Made by a program: the position numbers and the translations under genes. The notes under the pieces were generated by a model. The model did no database searches. It was not told the DNA's origin and worked only from the letters and a program-made list of their open reading frames with translations. Positions 26,520 through 35,057 of a stretch of 64,000 bases of DNA are shown here, in pieces. The DNA is from JACKDX01 sp964640175. GTDB lineage: Bacteria > Myxococcota_A > Polyangia > Polyangiales > GCA-016699535. Positions within the stretch are counted from its first letter, which is position 1. Every line of letters begins with the position of its first letter. The DNA lies in contig CAZXFW010000004.1 in assembly GCA_964640175.1 (NCBI GenBank), forward strand, positions 1-64,000. Direction: 5' to 3'.

Positions 26520-26535
26520 GTTTAAACCTATGTTG
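26512..26535. repeat. 24-base dispersed repeat, copy 2 (copy 1 at 23588)
   Basis: ATTGCCACGTTTAAACCTAT and four following bases here match 23588-23611 with three differences. In this copy it spans the GTG start and ribosome site of the receiver-domain gene. Copy 1 near oxyR has no gene attached and may be the remnant of a duplicated gene start. Confidence 0.6.
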
Positions 26536-26554
26536 GGTTTTGGTAACGGCGTCG

Positions 26555-29239
26555 CTACTGCCTAAAGCCAAAGAGCACGTAGCCGCGCCCGGCGTAATTG
26601 TTGTAATGAGAGTTGGCGGTCACAATGTCACTGTAACCGTCGTTGTTGATGTCGCAGCTATCAACGACATTGCCAATATGTGCCCCTGTAAAACTAAAGC
26701 CATTTGCACCATTCAAGCTGCTGACATTGAAGGTGGCTGGATAACTCGGTCGACCAAAGATGACGTAGATAAAGCCTGCACTTGTCGTCCTAGTTTCGGC
26801 GCCAAGCAAGATATCCACCATCCCATCACCATTGACATCATTGGCGAGCTGCACGCTCGAACCCAATCGTCGGTAATTGGCGTTACCTTGAAATACCACA
26901 CCATCGCTCGCAGTCATGGAAGCCAGATCGAAGATCGCTGGCCAGCCTCCGCTCTTTCCATAGACCAAATACACCTTGCCGGCATCAGCAGCACTCACGT
27001 TGGCGTAGGGAGAGCCGATCAGAATGTCGTCATAGCCATCGTTATTAACATCGCCCGCAGCGAAGGAGACAGACCAGCCGGCGCCATCACTGATTGCGGC
27101 TCCTACAAACCGAACCCCATTACTTCCGTTAAGCGTGGTGCGATCGATGTTGGCGGGCAGGGAACTTCCGCCGAATACTAGGTAGACCGCGCCGGGTCCG
27201 GCGAAATCCTGGCCATTAGATGTGCCAGGCGCAGTGACCAATACGTCATCAAACCCATCGTTATTGACATCACCTGCCGTGCCCACTGCGAATCCACCAA
27301 CGTTGTTTTGGCCGAAGTTGGTGAGAGCAAATCCGTTGCTACCATCTACATCCGTAAGATTCATATCAGTTAAGTTAGCTGTTCCGTAGACCGCAAATGC
27401 TATGCCAATATCGTCGCCGTAATTGCTCGCGCCAAAGACCATGTCCCTGTGCCCATCACCATTGACATCTCCTGCGGGGCTTGCACTACGTGCCGCCATG
27501 TAATCGCTCTGTGCTGGATAGTGGTACTTCACCGCACCATAGCTGCCGTAGGATGCAACATCGATATTGCTTGGCCAGCTGCTACTTCCAAACAGCAGGT
27601 ACGTTTCACGCGACAAACGCTCTGAGATCAGTACATCTCCAAAGCCATCATTATCAACATCACCCAAATGGCTTACAGCATCACCTGCTCGGGCATCGTC
27701 TGCTGAGCCGTTAATGATCACATTCTCAGCCGCTGTGCTTTCTTGTACGGCACTGAATGTCGTTGTGCCAAACAAAAGATAGGCGCGTCCTGCATTCACT
27801 CCGCCAGGGGGGTCATCGCCGCCAGCGCCTAGAGTGACATCGCCAAAACCATCACCGTTCACATCCCCGCAGGCCACTGAAGTGCCTAGCCTTCGAGTTG
27901 CAGCCTGATTGCCGGCCGGATCCCGATTGACAGCAAAGCCGTTGCTACCATCAAGCTCGCTGACATCGATGGTCAGTATTGGATCGCACTCTCCGTTTGT
28001 GCAGCTGCCAGAGACGCAATCACTATCATCGTCGCAGCCTTCATCGCCGCCGCAATCCTCGCAGCTAACCCCGCCGCAATCGACATCTGTCTCGTCTTGA
28101 TTCTGAACGCCATCATTGCATGTCGGTGTTTGACAGATGTTGCCTGTGCACACCCCAGATTCGCAATCGCTATCATCGTCGCAGCCTGCCAAATCAGGAC
28201 AAGCCGGACAGGTGACCCCGCCGCAATCCACATCGGTTTCGTTGCCGTCTTGAATGGCATTGCTGCACGATACCGTCACGCACACAAAGCCTGAGCAGCT
28301 ATTACCCACACAATCACCGTTGATGGAACATGTTTGACCATCGAGGCAGCTGGCGCCGCATATTCCGCCGCAATCCACATCGGTCTCGTTTTGATTCTGA
28401 AAACCATCACTGCAACTTGCCGTTGAGCAAATATCTTCAGGATTGCAGTAGCCGCTTATGCAATCTGCTGCATCCTCGCACATAAGACCATTGCCGCAGC
28501 TTGCACCACATATTCCGCCGCAGTCAATGTCCGTTTCATCTTGGTTGAGTTCACCATCCGAGCAGCTTGGTGTTGCACACAGATTCGAGTCGTTGCAAAA
28601 AACCGTGACACAGTCATCATCGTCCGTGCATATTTCACCAGCATCGCAAGCGCTGCAGAACGCACCGCCACAGTCAACGTCCGTTTCATCTTGATTGAGT
28701 TCACCATCAGTGCAACTTGCTGTCGCGCACTGATTGCTGGCATTGCAGAAATTGCTCACGCAATCGGCTTCAGTGACACACGTTTGGCCATCTTTGCAAC
28801 TTGCCCCGCATACTCCACCGCAATCCACATCACTTTCATCTTGATTCTTTTGCTCATCACTGCATCCAATGGGCACGCAATGCTCGTTGTTGCACACGTT
28901 CGAGAGGCAATCATCGTCGTTCTGACACCGCTTGCTGTCCTCACACGAGTTGCAACTGCCACCACAATCCACATCACTTTCATCTTGATTGAGCGCCTCA
29001 TCATCGCAGCTTGGCGCCTGACAGATGCTTGCGCTGCAAACATGCGAACTGCAGTCATCAGGACCAATGCACTTTTTCTCTGGCCCGCACGCCGGGCACT
29101 CAGGCCCTCCGCAATCAACATCCGTTTCCTTGCCATTGAACAGCGCATCATCACACCTACCAGTACTTGGCTGCACTTCAAAATCGATGCGCCCGCAATG
29201 AGCAATCATGATCAACGCAATCACAGAGATGCGTTTCAT
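26555..29239 (-). CDS. Cys-rich repeat and FG-GAP beta-propeller surface lipoprotein
   Basis: About 894 residues. A short signal (MKRISVIALIMIAHCG) ends in a cysteine followed by GRIDFE. Then come eight cysteine-rich modules, each with a conserved NQDETDVDCGG-like core and a following C-x-D-x-DC segment, like the modules in many myxobacterial surface proteins. The C-terminal 460 residues hold seven FG-GAP repeats, each with a DVNGDGxxD calcium loop (for example GDVNGDGFGDV, GDVNNDGYDDI, CDINNDGYSDI), forming an integrin-alpha-like seven-bladed propeller. Likely a cell-surface adhesin stabilised by disulphides and calcium. It is divergent from the RCC1 lipoprotein with a 164-base spacer. Confidence 0.9.
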   Translation of the reverse strand: MKRISVIALIMIAHCGRIDFEVQPSTGRCDDALFNGKETDVDCGGPECPACGPEKKCIGPDDCSSHVCSASICQAPSCDDEALNQDESDVDCGGSCNSCEDSKRCQNDDDCLSNVCNNEHCVPIGCSDEQKNQDESDVDCGGVCGASCKDGQTCVTEADCVSNFCNASNQCATASCTDGELNQDETDVDCGGAFCSACDAGEICTDDDDCVTVFCNDSNLCATPSCSDGELNQDETDIDCGGICGASCGNGLMCEDAADCISGYCNPEDICSTASCSDGFQNQNETDVDCGGICGASCLDGQTCSINGDCVGNSCSGFVCVTVSCSNAIQDGNETDVDCGGVTCPACPDLAGCDDDSDCESGVCTGNICQTPTCNDGVQNQDETDVDCGGVSCEDCGGDEGCDDDSDCVSGSCTNGECDPILTIDVSELDGSNGFAVNRDPAGNQAATRRLGTSVACGDVNGDGFGDVTLGAGGDDPPGGVNAGRAYLLFGTTTFSAVQESTAAENVIINGSADDARAGDAVSHLGDVDNDGFGDVLISERLSRETYLLFGSSSWPSNIDVASYGSYGAVKYHYPAQSDYMAARSASPAGDVNGDGHRDMVFGASNYGDDIGIAFAVYGTANLTDMNLTDVDGSNGFALTNFGQNNVGGFAVGTAGDVNNDGFDDVLVTAPGTSNGQDFAGPGAVYLVFGGSSLPANIDRTTLNGSNGVRFVGAAISDGAGWSVSFAAGDVNNDGYDDILIGSPYANVSAADAGKVYLVYGKSGGWPAIFDLASMTASDGVVFQGNANYRRLGSSVQLANDVNGDGMVDILLGAETRTTSAGFIYVIFGRPSYPATFNVSSLNGANGFSFTGAHIGNVVDSCDINNDGYSDIVTANSHYNNYAGRGYVLFGFRQ

Positions 29240-29403
29240 GAATCTAGAACTCATAGCACATAGGTCTTACTTTGACACATTCTGTCTCATCGAGCCATAT
29301 TCAAGTCTTCGGCGATCTAAGCCGTATGTGTGCAAAGGTAGGCCAAATAGTGTGCACAAAATGTTTAGCGTCTACGTTTTGAGCTATACTTATTGTCAGG
29401 GGA

Positions 29404-30876
29404 ATGCGTCGGCGCTTACATCAGATTGTGCTTTGCTTGGTTGGCAGCTTTGTTGCGTTGTCGTCTGTTTCGGGATGCGGACGCGTTGGCTTTGACTTGG
29501 AACCATCGCCTGATGCGGGCATCGATAGTTCGATCGATGGTGCGATTGATAGTTCCTCCGACGTTTCGTCGGACAGTTCCACTGATACTTCCGATGTGAC
29601 TCCTGAAACCTGCACCGATAACGTTCTCAATCAGGACGAAGAAGATATTGATTGTGGAGGAACACACTGCGCTGCTTGCGAGGATCCCTTTGCCTTCGCG
29701 CTTGAACTGGGGGGCAGACAGAGCTGTTTTTTGCGCACCACCGGTGCCATTCGCTGCTGGGGAGACGGAAGCCATGGGCGCTTGGGATACGGCGATTACC
29801 AGACTGTAGGAGACACTGAAACACCTGCCAGCAAGGGCGATGTCGAATTCGGCAGTTTGGTGAGCAGGGTTTCCACTGGAGGTCATCATACCTGCGGGGT
29901 ATCAACCTCGGGGGTTTTACGGTGCTGGGGTTGGAATGACAACGGCCAGCTCGGCTATGCCAGCGGAGTACACGAGATGGTCGAGAAGCCAGTTAATCTC
30001 AGCAACGTGGACGTGGGCGGGGAGGTCAAGCAGGTTTCAACAGGAAGCACCCATACCTGTGCCTTGCTGACAAATGGCCATGTGCGATGTTGGGGTAACC
30101 ATCTTAATGGCAGATTGGGCTACGTGGGTCAAAGCGAGGATGTGGGCGATAATGAAACGCCAGCCAGCAAGGGCGATGTCGATGTGGGCGGCACTGTAAT
30201 TCAAATCACAGCAGGCCAATCGCATACGTGTGCGCTACTCGATACAGGCAACGTGCGCTGTTGGGGTGAAGGGCTCGAAGGCAAGCTAGGCTACAATGCT
30301 ACATACGATGTGGGCTATGACCAAACGCCCGCGAGCATGGGCGATGTCAACGTAGGAGGCACAGTGGTTCAAATCGCTGCGGGCAGCTTTCATACGTGTG
30401 CCCTATTGAACAGCGGCGATGTGCGATGTTGGGGAAAGGGACAGTCGGGCCAGCTTGGATATGAACTTGGGTATATCAGCTCTGAGAACATTGGAGACAC
30501 TGAACATCCCGCTAGCAAAGGCAACGTCGATATCGGCGGCAAAGCCGTCCAGATAGCCGCCGGTGGAATACACACCTGCGCCCTACTCGATACGGGTAAT
30601 GTTCGTTGTTGGGGGCTCGGTCAGTATGGTCGTCTTGGCTATAATGGCGAGGACAACATAGGCGATACGGAAACGCCTGCTTTCGCCGGCGACGTCGAGG
30701 TCGGTGGCACAGTGATTGAAATCGCTGCCGGCGGAGCTCATACTTGTGCGCTTCTCGATACGGCCGAGATACGATGTTGGGGCGAAGCAGCAAACGGCAA
30801 ACTTGGCACTGTTGAGTGGGGCGACATCGGCGATGATGAAACCCCGGGATCTGTTCCTCCTGTTTCTATCGAGTAA
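29404..30876 (+). CDS. RCC1-repeat lipoprotein
   Basis: A 490-residue lipoprotein: signal peptide with lipobox VSGC followed by GRVGFD, the same post-cysteine signature as its divergent neighbour (CGRIDF). A Ser/Asp-rich tether follows, then one NQDEEDIDCGG module of the type repeated in that neighbour. Seven RCC1 repeats come next, each containing RCWGxGxxGxLGY (first GAIRCWGDGSHGRLGY, last EIRCWGEAANGKLG), enough for a seven-bladed propeller. Bacterial RCC1 proteins of this kind are exported scaffolds rather than GTPase exchange factors. Confidence 0.9.
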   Translation: MRRRLHQIVLCLVGSFVALSSVSGCGRVGFDLEPSPDAGIDSSIDGAIDSSSDVSSDSSTDTSDVTPETCTDNVLNQDEEDIDCGGTHCAACEDPFAFALELGGRQSCFLRTTGAIRCWGDGSHGRLGYGDYQTVGDTETPASKGDVEFGSLVSRVSTGGHHTCGVSTSGVLRCWGWNDNGQLGYASGVHEMVEKPVNLSNVDVGGEVKQVSTGSTHTCALLTNGHVRCWGNHLNGRLGYVGQSEDVGDNETPASKGDVDVGGTVIQITAGQSHTCALLDTGNVRCWGEGLEGKLGYNATYDVGYDQTPASMGDVNVGGTVVQIAAGSFHTCALLNSGDVRCWGKGQSGQLGYELGYISSENIGDTEHPASKGNVDIGGKAVQIAAGGIHTCALLDTGNVRCWGLGQYGRLGYNGEDNIGDTETPAFAGDVEVGGTVIEIAAGGAHTCALLDTAEIRCWGEAANGKLGTVEWGDIGDDETPGSVPPVSIE

Positions 30877-30889
30877 GAGCACCCCCCGC

Positions 30890-30963
30890 TTTCAACTAGG
30901 AAAGGCGCCGAACTTCACGCATGTGACCCTCAAAGGCACTATCGCACACGTGTCCTTGTAAGC
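30890..30963 (+). pseudogene. 3' fragment of a lipoprotein gene (paralogue of the 41412 gene)
   Basis: Directly after the RCC1 gene, the plus strand encodes QLGKAPNFTHVTLKGTIAHV and then SL followed by a stop. It matches QLKAPNVTHMTLKGNIANVSL near the C-terminus of the lipoprotein encoded at 41412-42599. It begins a larger copied segment that continues to about 31365. Confidence 0.8.
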
Positions 30964-31365
30964 AACTTCAAAGAGCACACGCTTATCGAAACCATTTTTT
31001 TGCGTTCGGGTTGCGATGCGGGCAACCGGGCCAACAACACGGACGTCGTTTCCCCTCGATTAGCTCGTTGTGGGTTCTTTCAACTCGATGTTGCCGCGTT
31101 TCAGGATTTTTTGCGGAGCTAACCCAACAAATCCATTCGTTGCGCGCAAGAGGCGTAATACTTTTCCAAGCAACGATTGCCGAAGGGGTTGCACTAAGCG
31201 CCTTGCGTAAGTTCGCCGGCATTTTATGCACTGCGCCAGTTTTCATCGCCTTGAGACCTCGCGTCGTTACGATACTTATTGGTCATCATTAGGAGAGGGT
31301 GCTGTAATGTCAATAGCTCGGCTCAGGCATACGTAAAGTTCGCCATCCTTTGCGGGAGCGGATGT
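30899..31365. repeat. Degenerate duplicate of 42386-42960
   Basis: This stretch repeats 42386-42960 in the same order: the tail of a lipoprotein gene, a YdeI-like gene on the minus strand, and the C-terminal codons of the next minus-strand gene (reading PAKDGELYVCLSRAIDITAP here). The copy has lost about 110 bases between the lipoprotein fragment and the YdeI-like gene. The middle 290 bases are about 90 percent alike by eye. Confidence 0.85.
30983..31246 (-). CDS. YdeI/OmpD-associated-like small protein, copy 1
   Basis: An 87-residue protein beginning MKTGAVHKMPANLRKALSAT, with ITPLARNEWICWVSSAKNPE, TRQHRVERTHNELIEGKRRP and a CCWPGCPHR end, the profile of short YdeI/OmpD-associated (bacteriocin-protection-like) proteins. 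AAGGCG precedes the ATG. The C-terminus (NPNAKKWFR) differs from copy 2 at 42596-42844, where the duplicated segments diverge. Function unknown; the cysteine pair CCWPGC might bind metal. The reading frame is intact despite surrounding decay. Confidence 0.75.
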   Translation of the reverse strand: MKTGAVHKMPANLRKALSATPSAIVAWKSITPLARNEWICWVSSAKNPETRQHRVERTHNELIEGKRRPCCWPGCPHRNPNAKKWFR

Positions 31366-31521
31366 CATACACATCAAAAGCTCAGCCTTGATACGGAAGC
31401 ACGCCGCATGTTGTATCCCTTCATTCCAGACTCTCTGCTTTCACCTGGACCGTAAAAGGAATCACCCTCACGAGTACTAAAAACGTGCGTCATAGCAAGC
31501 AGCGAGGTCACTAACACTGTG

Positions 31522-33183
31522 CTAAGGCAGCAAAACCATAAATCTTGGGGCGATGTTTCGCACCACGGTTTCTATATGGGTGCCATCGAAGTTTGCCCTG
31601 TGAATCGAACCATCTTCTGCCCAATATACCTTGTCAGATATAGCTATCCCTCGCGGAGAGTACGGGCCCACTACGAGGATGTCGCGAACATTGGTCCCAT
31701 CGAGTTCTGCGGCCTGAACCTTGGCAGCACTGGTATTTGTCCAGTAGAGCTTCCCATCAGAAACATTAACACCATAAGCTGATTCGATGTCCGTTACGAT
31801 TGCTGAAGTCTCGCCTCCGTCGAGATCAAGCCTGAAGATACTGTCTGTGCTGCTTCCGTTGACAGTCCAGTACAGATGGCTTTGCGTGGCTGCGATGGTT
31901 TGAGGATTCACAGAATCGGGGTAACTCAAATCATCTTTTACGGTGGACAGGTTACTGCCGTCCAAATCCATACTTTGGATCTTCCCCTGACCATCATGAA
32001 AATCGATCCAATAGAGCTTACTTTCGGAAACGGCCAACCCCACAGGATGCGAGAATTCGTCGCTAACTAAATGCTCAGTTTGACCGCTATCGAGGTCGAA
32101 GGAAGAAACGGTGTGAATACCAACGTTGATCCAATACAACTTGTTTTTAACCGCAACAATACCCTGGGCGGCATTGGTCCCGGTTATCAAATCGGTGACC
32201 TCAGTACTGCCGATCTTGAGATGGCGGATTTTCGAGGTCGCTTCGTCTATCCAATAAAGAGTATCTCCGAGAACGCTCAGTCCACTGGGAGTTCCGATGT
32301 CCCAGATGTCTGTATCACAGGCCGGCGGTGATTCCAGCGTACAACTTGCAATAGAACCCGTTTGAAATGTTGTTGCATCGACCGCCGACCGATAGAGTTT
32401 GTTATTCGCCACTATCAAGTCTGGTATGAAACGCGTGTCTCCAGTCCCGGCGAATTGCATCTGCTCCGTGCCATCCAGATTTGCACGAAGGATTCTATGT
32501 TCGAAGTTATCTACCCAGTAAAGCTTAGTGTCGGTAACCGCCAAAGCCGATGGTCGATTCGACGTCCCGACGGTTTGGGGATTTGATCCATCGAGGGAGG
32601 AGCGCATAACACGTCCCTGCGCGGGTTCAGACCAAAACAGCATGTCACCGGCGATTGCTATGTGAATACTAGACGGATGAAATCCAGACATAGGTACTAG
32701 ATCCGTCACGATGTTCTCTACTGGACCTCCGCTGAGTTTGGCACGTTGGATACTATCGTATGCAACCCAATAAATGTGCTCCCCGCTAATCGCCAAACTT
32801 CTAGGATCGGAGATATTCTTGAGCAGTCTATAGGGTTCACTGCCATTAAGACTGGCACGCCAAATAGATCCGTCGATGCTGTCGGTCCAATAGAGCTGAT
32901 CCTTCTCGGAAAGAATAACGATATCGACGGGATCAAAGGCGGGTTGCAGGACAACGGGTTCGTGTCCAAACTCCATGCACAAAACGCCACGCGCGTCTGT
33001 CCAGCATAGGTCATAGGGAAAAGTGCCAGGGGTCACATCGCCATCACTGTCACTGTCACTTCCCGCGTCTTTGCCGTCAAAGGTTTTTGATTTTCCGCAG
33101 CCTGGCGATAGAGCCAGGAGTAAGAGTCCCCAAACTAAACAAGATGAAAATGCGCTTTGGCTATGTATGGGGTGTTTCTGCAT
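31522..33183 (-). CDS. YWTD-type beta-propeller lipoprotein 1
   Basis: A 553-residue lipoprotein (signal ending ALSPGC) with an Asp/Ser-rich tether and about ten repeats of roughly 45 residues with LDL-receptor class B character: KLYWID or LYWTD strands followed by RANLDG-like turns (for example DQLYWTDSIDGSIWRASLNG, TKLYWVDNFEHRILRANLDG). This predicts one or two six-bladed propellers, probably for protein binding outside the cell. It overlaps the stop of its upstream paralogue by one base (TAATG), so the pair is co-translated and arose by tandem duplication. Confidence 0.87.
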   Translation of the reverse strand: MQKHPIHSQSAFSSCLVWGLLLLALSPGCGKSKTFDGKDAGSDSDSDGDVTPGTFPYDLCWTDARGVLCMEFGHEPVVLQPAFDPVDIVILSEKDQLYWTDSIDGSIWRASLNGSEPYRLLKNISDPRSLAISGEHIYWVAYDSIQRAKLSGGPVENIVTDLVPMSGFHPSSIHIAIAGDMLFWSEPAQGRVMRSSLDGSNPQTVGTSNRPSALAVTDTKLYWVDNFEHRILRANLDGTEQMQFAGTGDTRFIPDLIVANNKLYRSAVDATTFQTGSIASCTLESPPACDTDIWDIGTPSGLSVLGDTLYWIDEATSKIRHLKIGSTEVTDLITGTNAAQGIVAVKNKLYWINVGIHTVSSFDLDSGQTEHLVSDEFSHPVGLAVSESKLYWIDFHDGQGKIQSMDLDGSNLSTVKDDLSYPDSVNPQTIAATQSHLYWTVNGSSTDSIFRLDLDGGETSAIVTDIESAYGVNVSDGKLYWTNTSAAKVQAAELDGTNVRDILVVGPYSPRGIAISDKVYWAEDGSIHRANFDGTHIETVVRNIAPRFMVLLP

Positions 33184-34814
33184 TACGGTAACACCAATAG
33201 GTGTCTGGGTGCTAAGTCCTCGGCCACCGTTTCTATGTCCGTCCCGTCTAGATTGGCACGATTAATAGTATTACTGCCGCTATTGATCCAATACACTTTG
33301 CCTTTGACTACAGTAACACCACCTGGGAAATATACCGGACTGACGATCAGATCCTCTAGATTGCTGCCGTCAAGACTACAAACCTGTATGGCACCGGAGT
33401 CTACAGATGCCAAGTAGATGTTGCCATCTTCAATCGCCATACCAGTCGGTTGTTGCACTCCGGTAACAACTTCGTGAGCCTCACCTCCCTCCATCGGCAT
33501 ACTGCTAATTTTATCGGCGGAAGAATCTGTCCAGTATAGTTGGCCACCGGCGATAACTACGCTGTGCGGAGCTGTGGAATCCGTAACGAGATCCCGCAAA
33601 TCGCTACCATCCAGGTTTGCGCCCTGAACCTTGCCGGCTGAGTCGGCCCAGAAAATTCGTCCATCCGCAATAGCAATGCCGTTTGGTCGACTCAAGCCAG
33701 ATGCAATGACATCCTCAATAGGATCTCTGTTCAAACTTCCCCGCTGGAGCTTTCCATCTGTAGGCAAATCCACTCCATTATCTTCGCCTCTATCTGTCCA
33801 ATAAAGATCCCCTTCAAAAAAAGCAATCCCCTGCGGATCGCGAATCCCGGGGACAAGCGTGTCGATATTGCTACCATCGAGATTGGCGCGCTGAATTTTT
33901 GCAGGCTCGGAAAACAACCAGTAGATCTGATTGCCAACCCCGTTCAGATCTGATGCACTACTGGCAGCACCAACATCTTGTATTTCGCTGCCATCCAGAT
34001 TGGCGCGCATAATCTTTGTAGCGGTAGCCCAAAAAAGCTTATTCCCCGCAACGGCAATAGCGCGCAGACTATCTAGCGATGGAACGGCATCGTGCACATT
34101 GCTGCCATCCAGATTGGCTGCGCGAATCTTATAGAAAGAGTCAACTGCGTCTACATACTCCGTCCAAAATACTTGGTTTTCAACGACGGCAATCTCTTTG
34201 CCATCGCCTGTCGTTTCCAAAACTTCTTGCCTATCGGCGCCATCAAGTTTGGCCTTTTCAATTCGGATGCTGGCGTCGTCTTGTACGATCCAGTAGAGCG
34301 TTTCATGGAAAATCGCGATGTCGCTGAGCGTACCTGATAGTGCCGGAAGCTCTATGACATCCTCTGCGTAGCTTCCGTCTAAATTAGCACGCTGAATCTT
34401 GTTTCTGTGTATCCAATATATCTTGTTTTCACTCAGCGCGAGTCCAAGCAATGGCTCAGCGGCCCTGACGAGCTGCTCCAACTCACTGCCATCCCACTTC
34501 ACACGCAGTATGGACAGGGATTTGTCGTCCACGAAATACACGTGTTTTCTTGCACTATCCACGGCAACCTCAGCTAGATCGAATACCCGATAGATCCGCT
34601 CCACCGGTCCGTCGAATTGCTTACATGCGATCCCAAGCCCACCGCTCCAACACACATCGTAAGTGACTAATTGATTTGCATCGTCCAAGTCACCATCCGT
34701 CGGAACGTCAGCATCCGCGTCGCCTTTGGATTTGCTGCCACAGGCGCAGCTAAAGGCTACTGCTATGCAACACGCGAATCGATGCCAGTTTAGCGTTTGG
34801 CGCAAAGAAGTCAT
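33183..34814 (-). CDS. YWTD-type beta-propeller lipoprotein 2
   Basis: A 543-residue paralogue of the downstream gene. The signal peptide ends in FSCAC, giving a lipid-modified Cys; GSKSKGDADADVPTDGD forms the tether. Repeats follow the pattern xKIYWIHRNKIQRANLDGS, NKLFWATATKIMRANLDGS, GQLYWTDSSADKISSMPMEG. Both paralogues begin the mature domain with (Y/L)DVCWSGGLGIACKQF / YDLCWTDARGVLCMEF, giving a conserved cysteine pair, and both end ...NIAPRFMVLLP / DLAPRHLLVLP. Probable first gene of a two-gene operon; 34815-35057 upstream shows no gene. Confidence 0.87.
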   Translation of the reverse strand: MTSLRQTLNWHRFACCIAVAFSCACGSKSKGDADADVPTDGDLDDANQLVTYDVCWSGGLGIACKQFDGPVERIYRVFDLAEVAVDSARKHVYFVDDKSLSILRVKWDGSELEQLVRAAEPLLGLALSENKIYWIHRNKIQRANLDGSYAEDVIELPALSGTLSDIAIFHETLYWIVQDDASIRIEKAKLDGADRQEVLETTGDGKEIAVVENQVFWTEYVDAVDSFYKIRAANLDGSNVHDAVPSLDSLRAIAVAGNKLFWATATKIMRANLDGSEIQDVGAASSASDLNGVGNQIYWLFSEPAKIQRANLDGSNIDTLVPGIRDPQGIAFFEGDLYWTDRGEDNGVDLPTDGKLQRGSLNRDPIEDVIASGLSRPNGIAIADGRIFWADSAGKVQGANLDGSDLRDLVTDSTAPHSVVIAGGQLYWTDSSADKISSMPMEGGEAHEVVTGVQQPTGMAIEDGNIYLASVDSGAIQVCSLDGSNLEDLIVSPVYFPGGVTVVKGKVYWINSGSNTINRANLDGTDIETVAEDLAPRHLLVLP

Positions 34815-35057
34815 CCAAATTGCCTTCCCGTGAGGTTTTCACCAACGGGACGAGTAGATCATAGGGAGGTATAGGAAGTCAAAAGCGCTAATTCTGAGAT
34901 GAAGACGAATAGGACCAAACGCTTGACATTGCGAGCACAGTGAGCACCGAAGGCTGATCATCTACAGGCATCGACTTTCAATACTCTGGCCAAAAGTTTA
35001 GCCAAGGAGGTGCGCTTAGGCTTTGCGCATAGCTTAGCTGTGTCAGCTTGCCGCTTC

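Noticed and set aside
26513..27181. 222-residue plus-strand frame antisense to the FG-GAP protein
   Set aside because: It lies wholly inside the repeat-rich gene on the other strand; its sequence mirrors the calcium-loop codons and has no domain or ribosome site.
28541..29263. 240-residue plus-strand frame antisense to the cysteine modules
   Set aside because: Periodicity comes from the complementary repeats; no start signal and no recognisable protein features.
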